From: J051 sp040289295
Lineage (GTDB): Bacteria > Armatimonadota > Fimbriimonadia > Fimbriimonadales > ATM1
DNA length: 58,936 nucleotides
Direction of reading: 5' to 3'
NCBI GenBank assembly: GCA_040289295.1
Contig: PSLA01000015.1
Coordinates: 1 to 58,936, forward strand
The notes below the pieces were generated by a model, which was given only the letters and a program-made list of their open reading frames with translations, had not been told where the DNA came from and did no database searches. Made by a program: the position numbers and the translations under genes. Positions within the stretch are counted from its first letter, which is position 1; each line of letters opens with the position of its first letter. Shown here in pieces: positions 58,907-58,936 of the stretch.

Positions 58907-58936
58907 GATTTTCGACCCAGCGGCACACCAAAGCCA

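Noticed and set aside
1..58936. CRISPR array, insertion sequence, prophage or rRNA operon
   Set aside because: I saw no direct-repeat arrays, transposase or integrase genes, or rRNA sequences when reading through the window.

Overview
The window is a high-GC (about 60%) bacterial chromosome segment with two N-runs (286-343 and 50490-50510), so it looks like a scaffold from a draft or metagenome assembly. It is a dense housekeeping region with no phage, insertion sequence, CRISPR array or rRNA operon. Apolipoprotein N-acyltransferase, lipoproteins, Hfq and a PEP-CTERM-type protein point to a diderm cell. HspR-type heat-shock control, a RemA/DUF370 protein and an S21-PgpH-YbeY-DgkA cluster are more typical of Gram-positive-related lineages. 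This mix resembles Armatimonadota (Fimbriimonadia-like). That placement is inference from gene content and needs a phylogeny.

Layout. 1-570: 3' part of panB. 567-4517 (minus): dnaK-hsp20-dnaJ-hspR with an HspR-type inverted repeat upstream of dnaK. 4684-7131: an unknown membrane-anchored protein, then an anti-sigma/ECF sigma pair. 7334-8301: signal peptidase I and a NUDIX hydrolase. 8363-13961 (minus): remA-mreB-mreC-mreD-gdhA, then nuoF and a 30-residue membrane peptide. 14069-18009 (minus): Ig-domain membrane protein, pyroglutamyl peptidase, purH and a small membrane protein. 18137-26414: redoxin, FAD oxidoreductase, lnt, gyrB, hyuB, hslU. 26512-33559: deiodinase-like protein, S18 with a long N-terminal extension, lipoprotein, GbsR-type regulator divergent from ridA, two dehydrogenases, a frameshifted PEP-CTERM gene and a ceramidase-like protein. 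33585-40018 (minus): rpsU-pgpH-ybeY-dgkA/PAP2-CNNM-rtcA-M48. 40214-45997: glycosyltransferase, tRNA-Leu, tRNA-Gly, tig-clpP-clpX-phoU and a small membrane protein. 45920-51472: Gfo/Idh oxidoreductase, lipoprotein, terC, fmdB, gcvT, murQ, nagK. 51507-58766: miaA-hfq-dapF, trxA-murJ-pilZ, a secreted glycine-rich protein and dnaG.

Genes that belong together include protein quality control (DnaK/DnaJ/Hsp20/HspR, HslU, trigger factor/ClpP/ClpX, M48 protease), envelope growth (MreBCD, RemA, MurJ, Lnt, LepB, DgkA, MurQ/NagK recycling, DapF) and RNA functions (YbeY, RtcA, MiaA, Hfq, S18, S21). Genes are tightly packed, with ATGA/GTGA start-stop overlaps inside operons and several 4-nt stop-stop overlaps between convergent genes.

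The most interesting signals are as follows. A -10-like box (CATAAT, TATACT or TAGACT) recurs 5-10 nt before many start codons that lack a Shine-Dalgarno sequence, which suggests common leaderless transcription. A short deiodinase-family protein lacks the catalytic half. glutamate dehydrogenase sits directly behind remA-mreBCD. A PEP-CTERM gene needs one frameshift to be read. DgkA is fused to a PAP2-like domain. S18 carries a long low-complexity extension. I did not find a clearly new multi-gene defence or mobile system.
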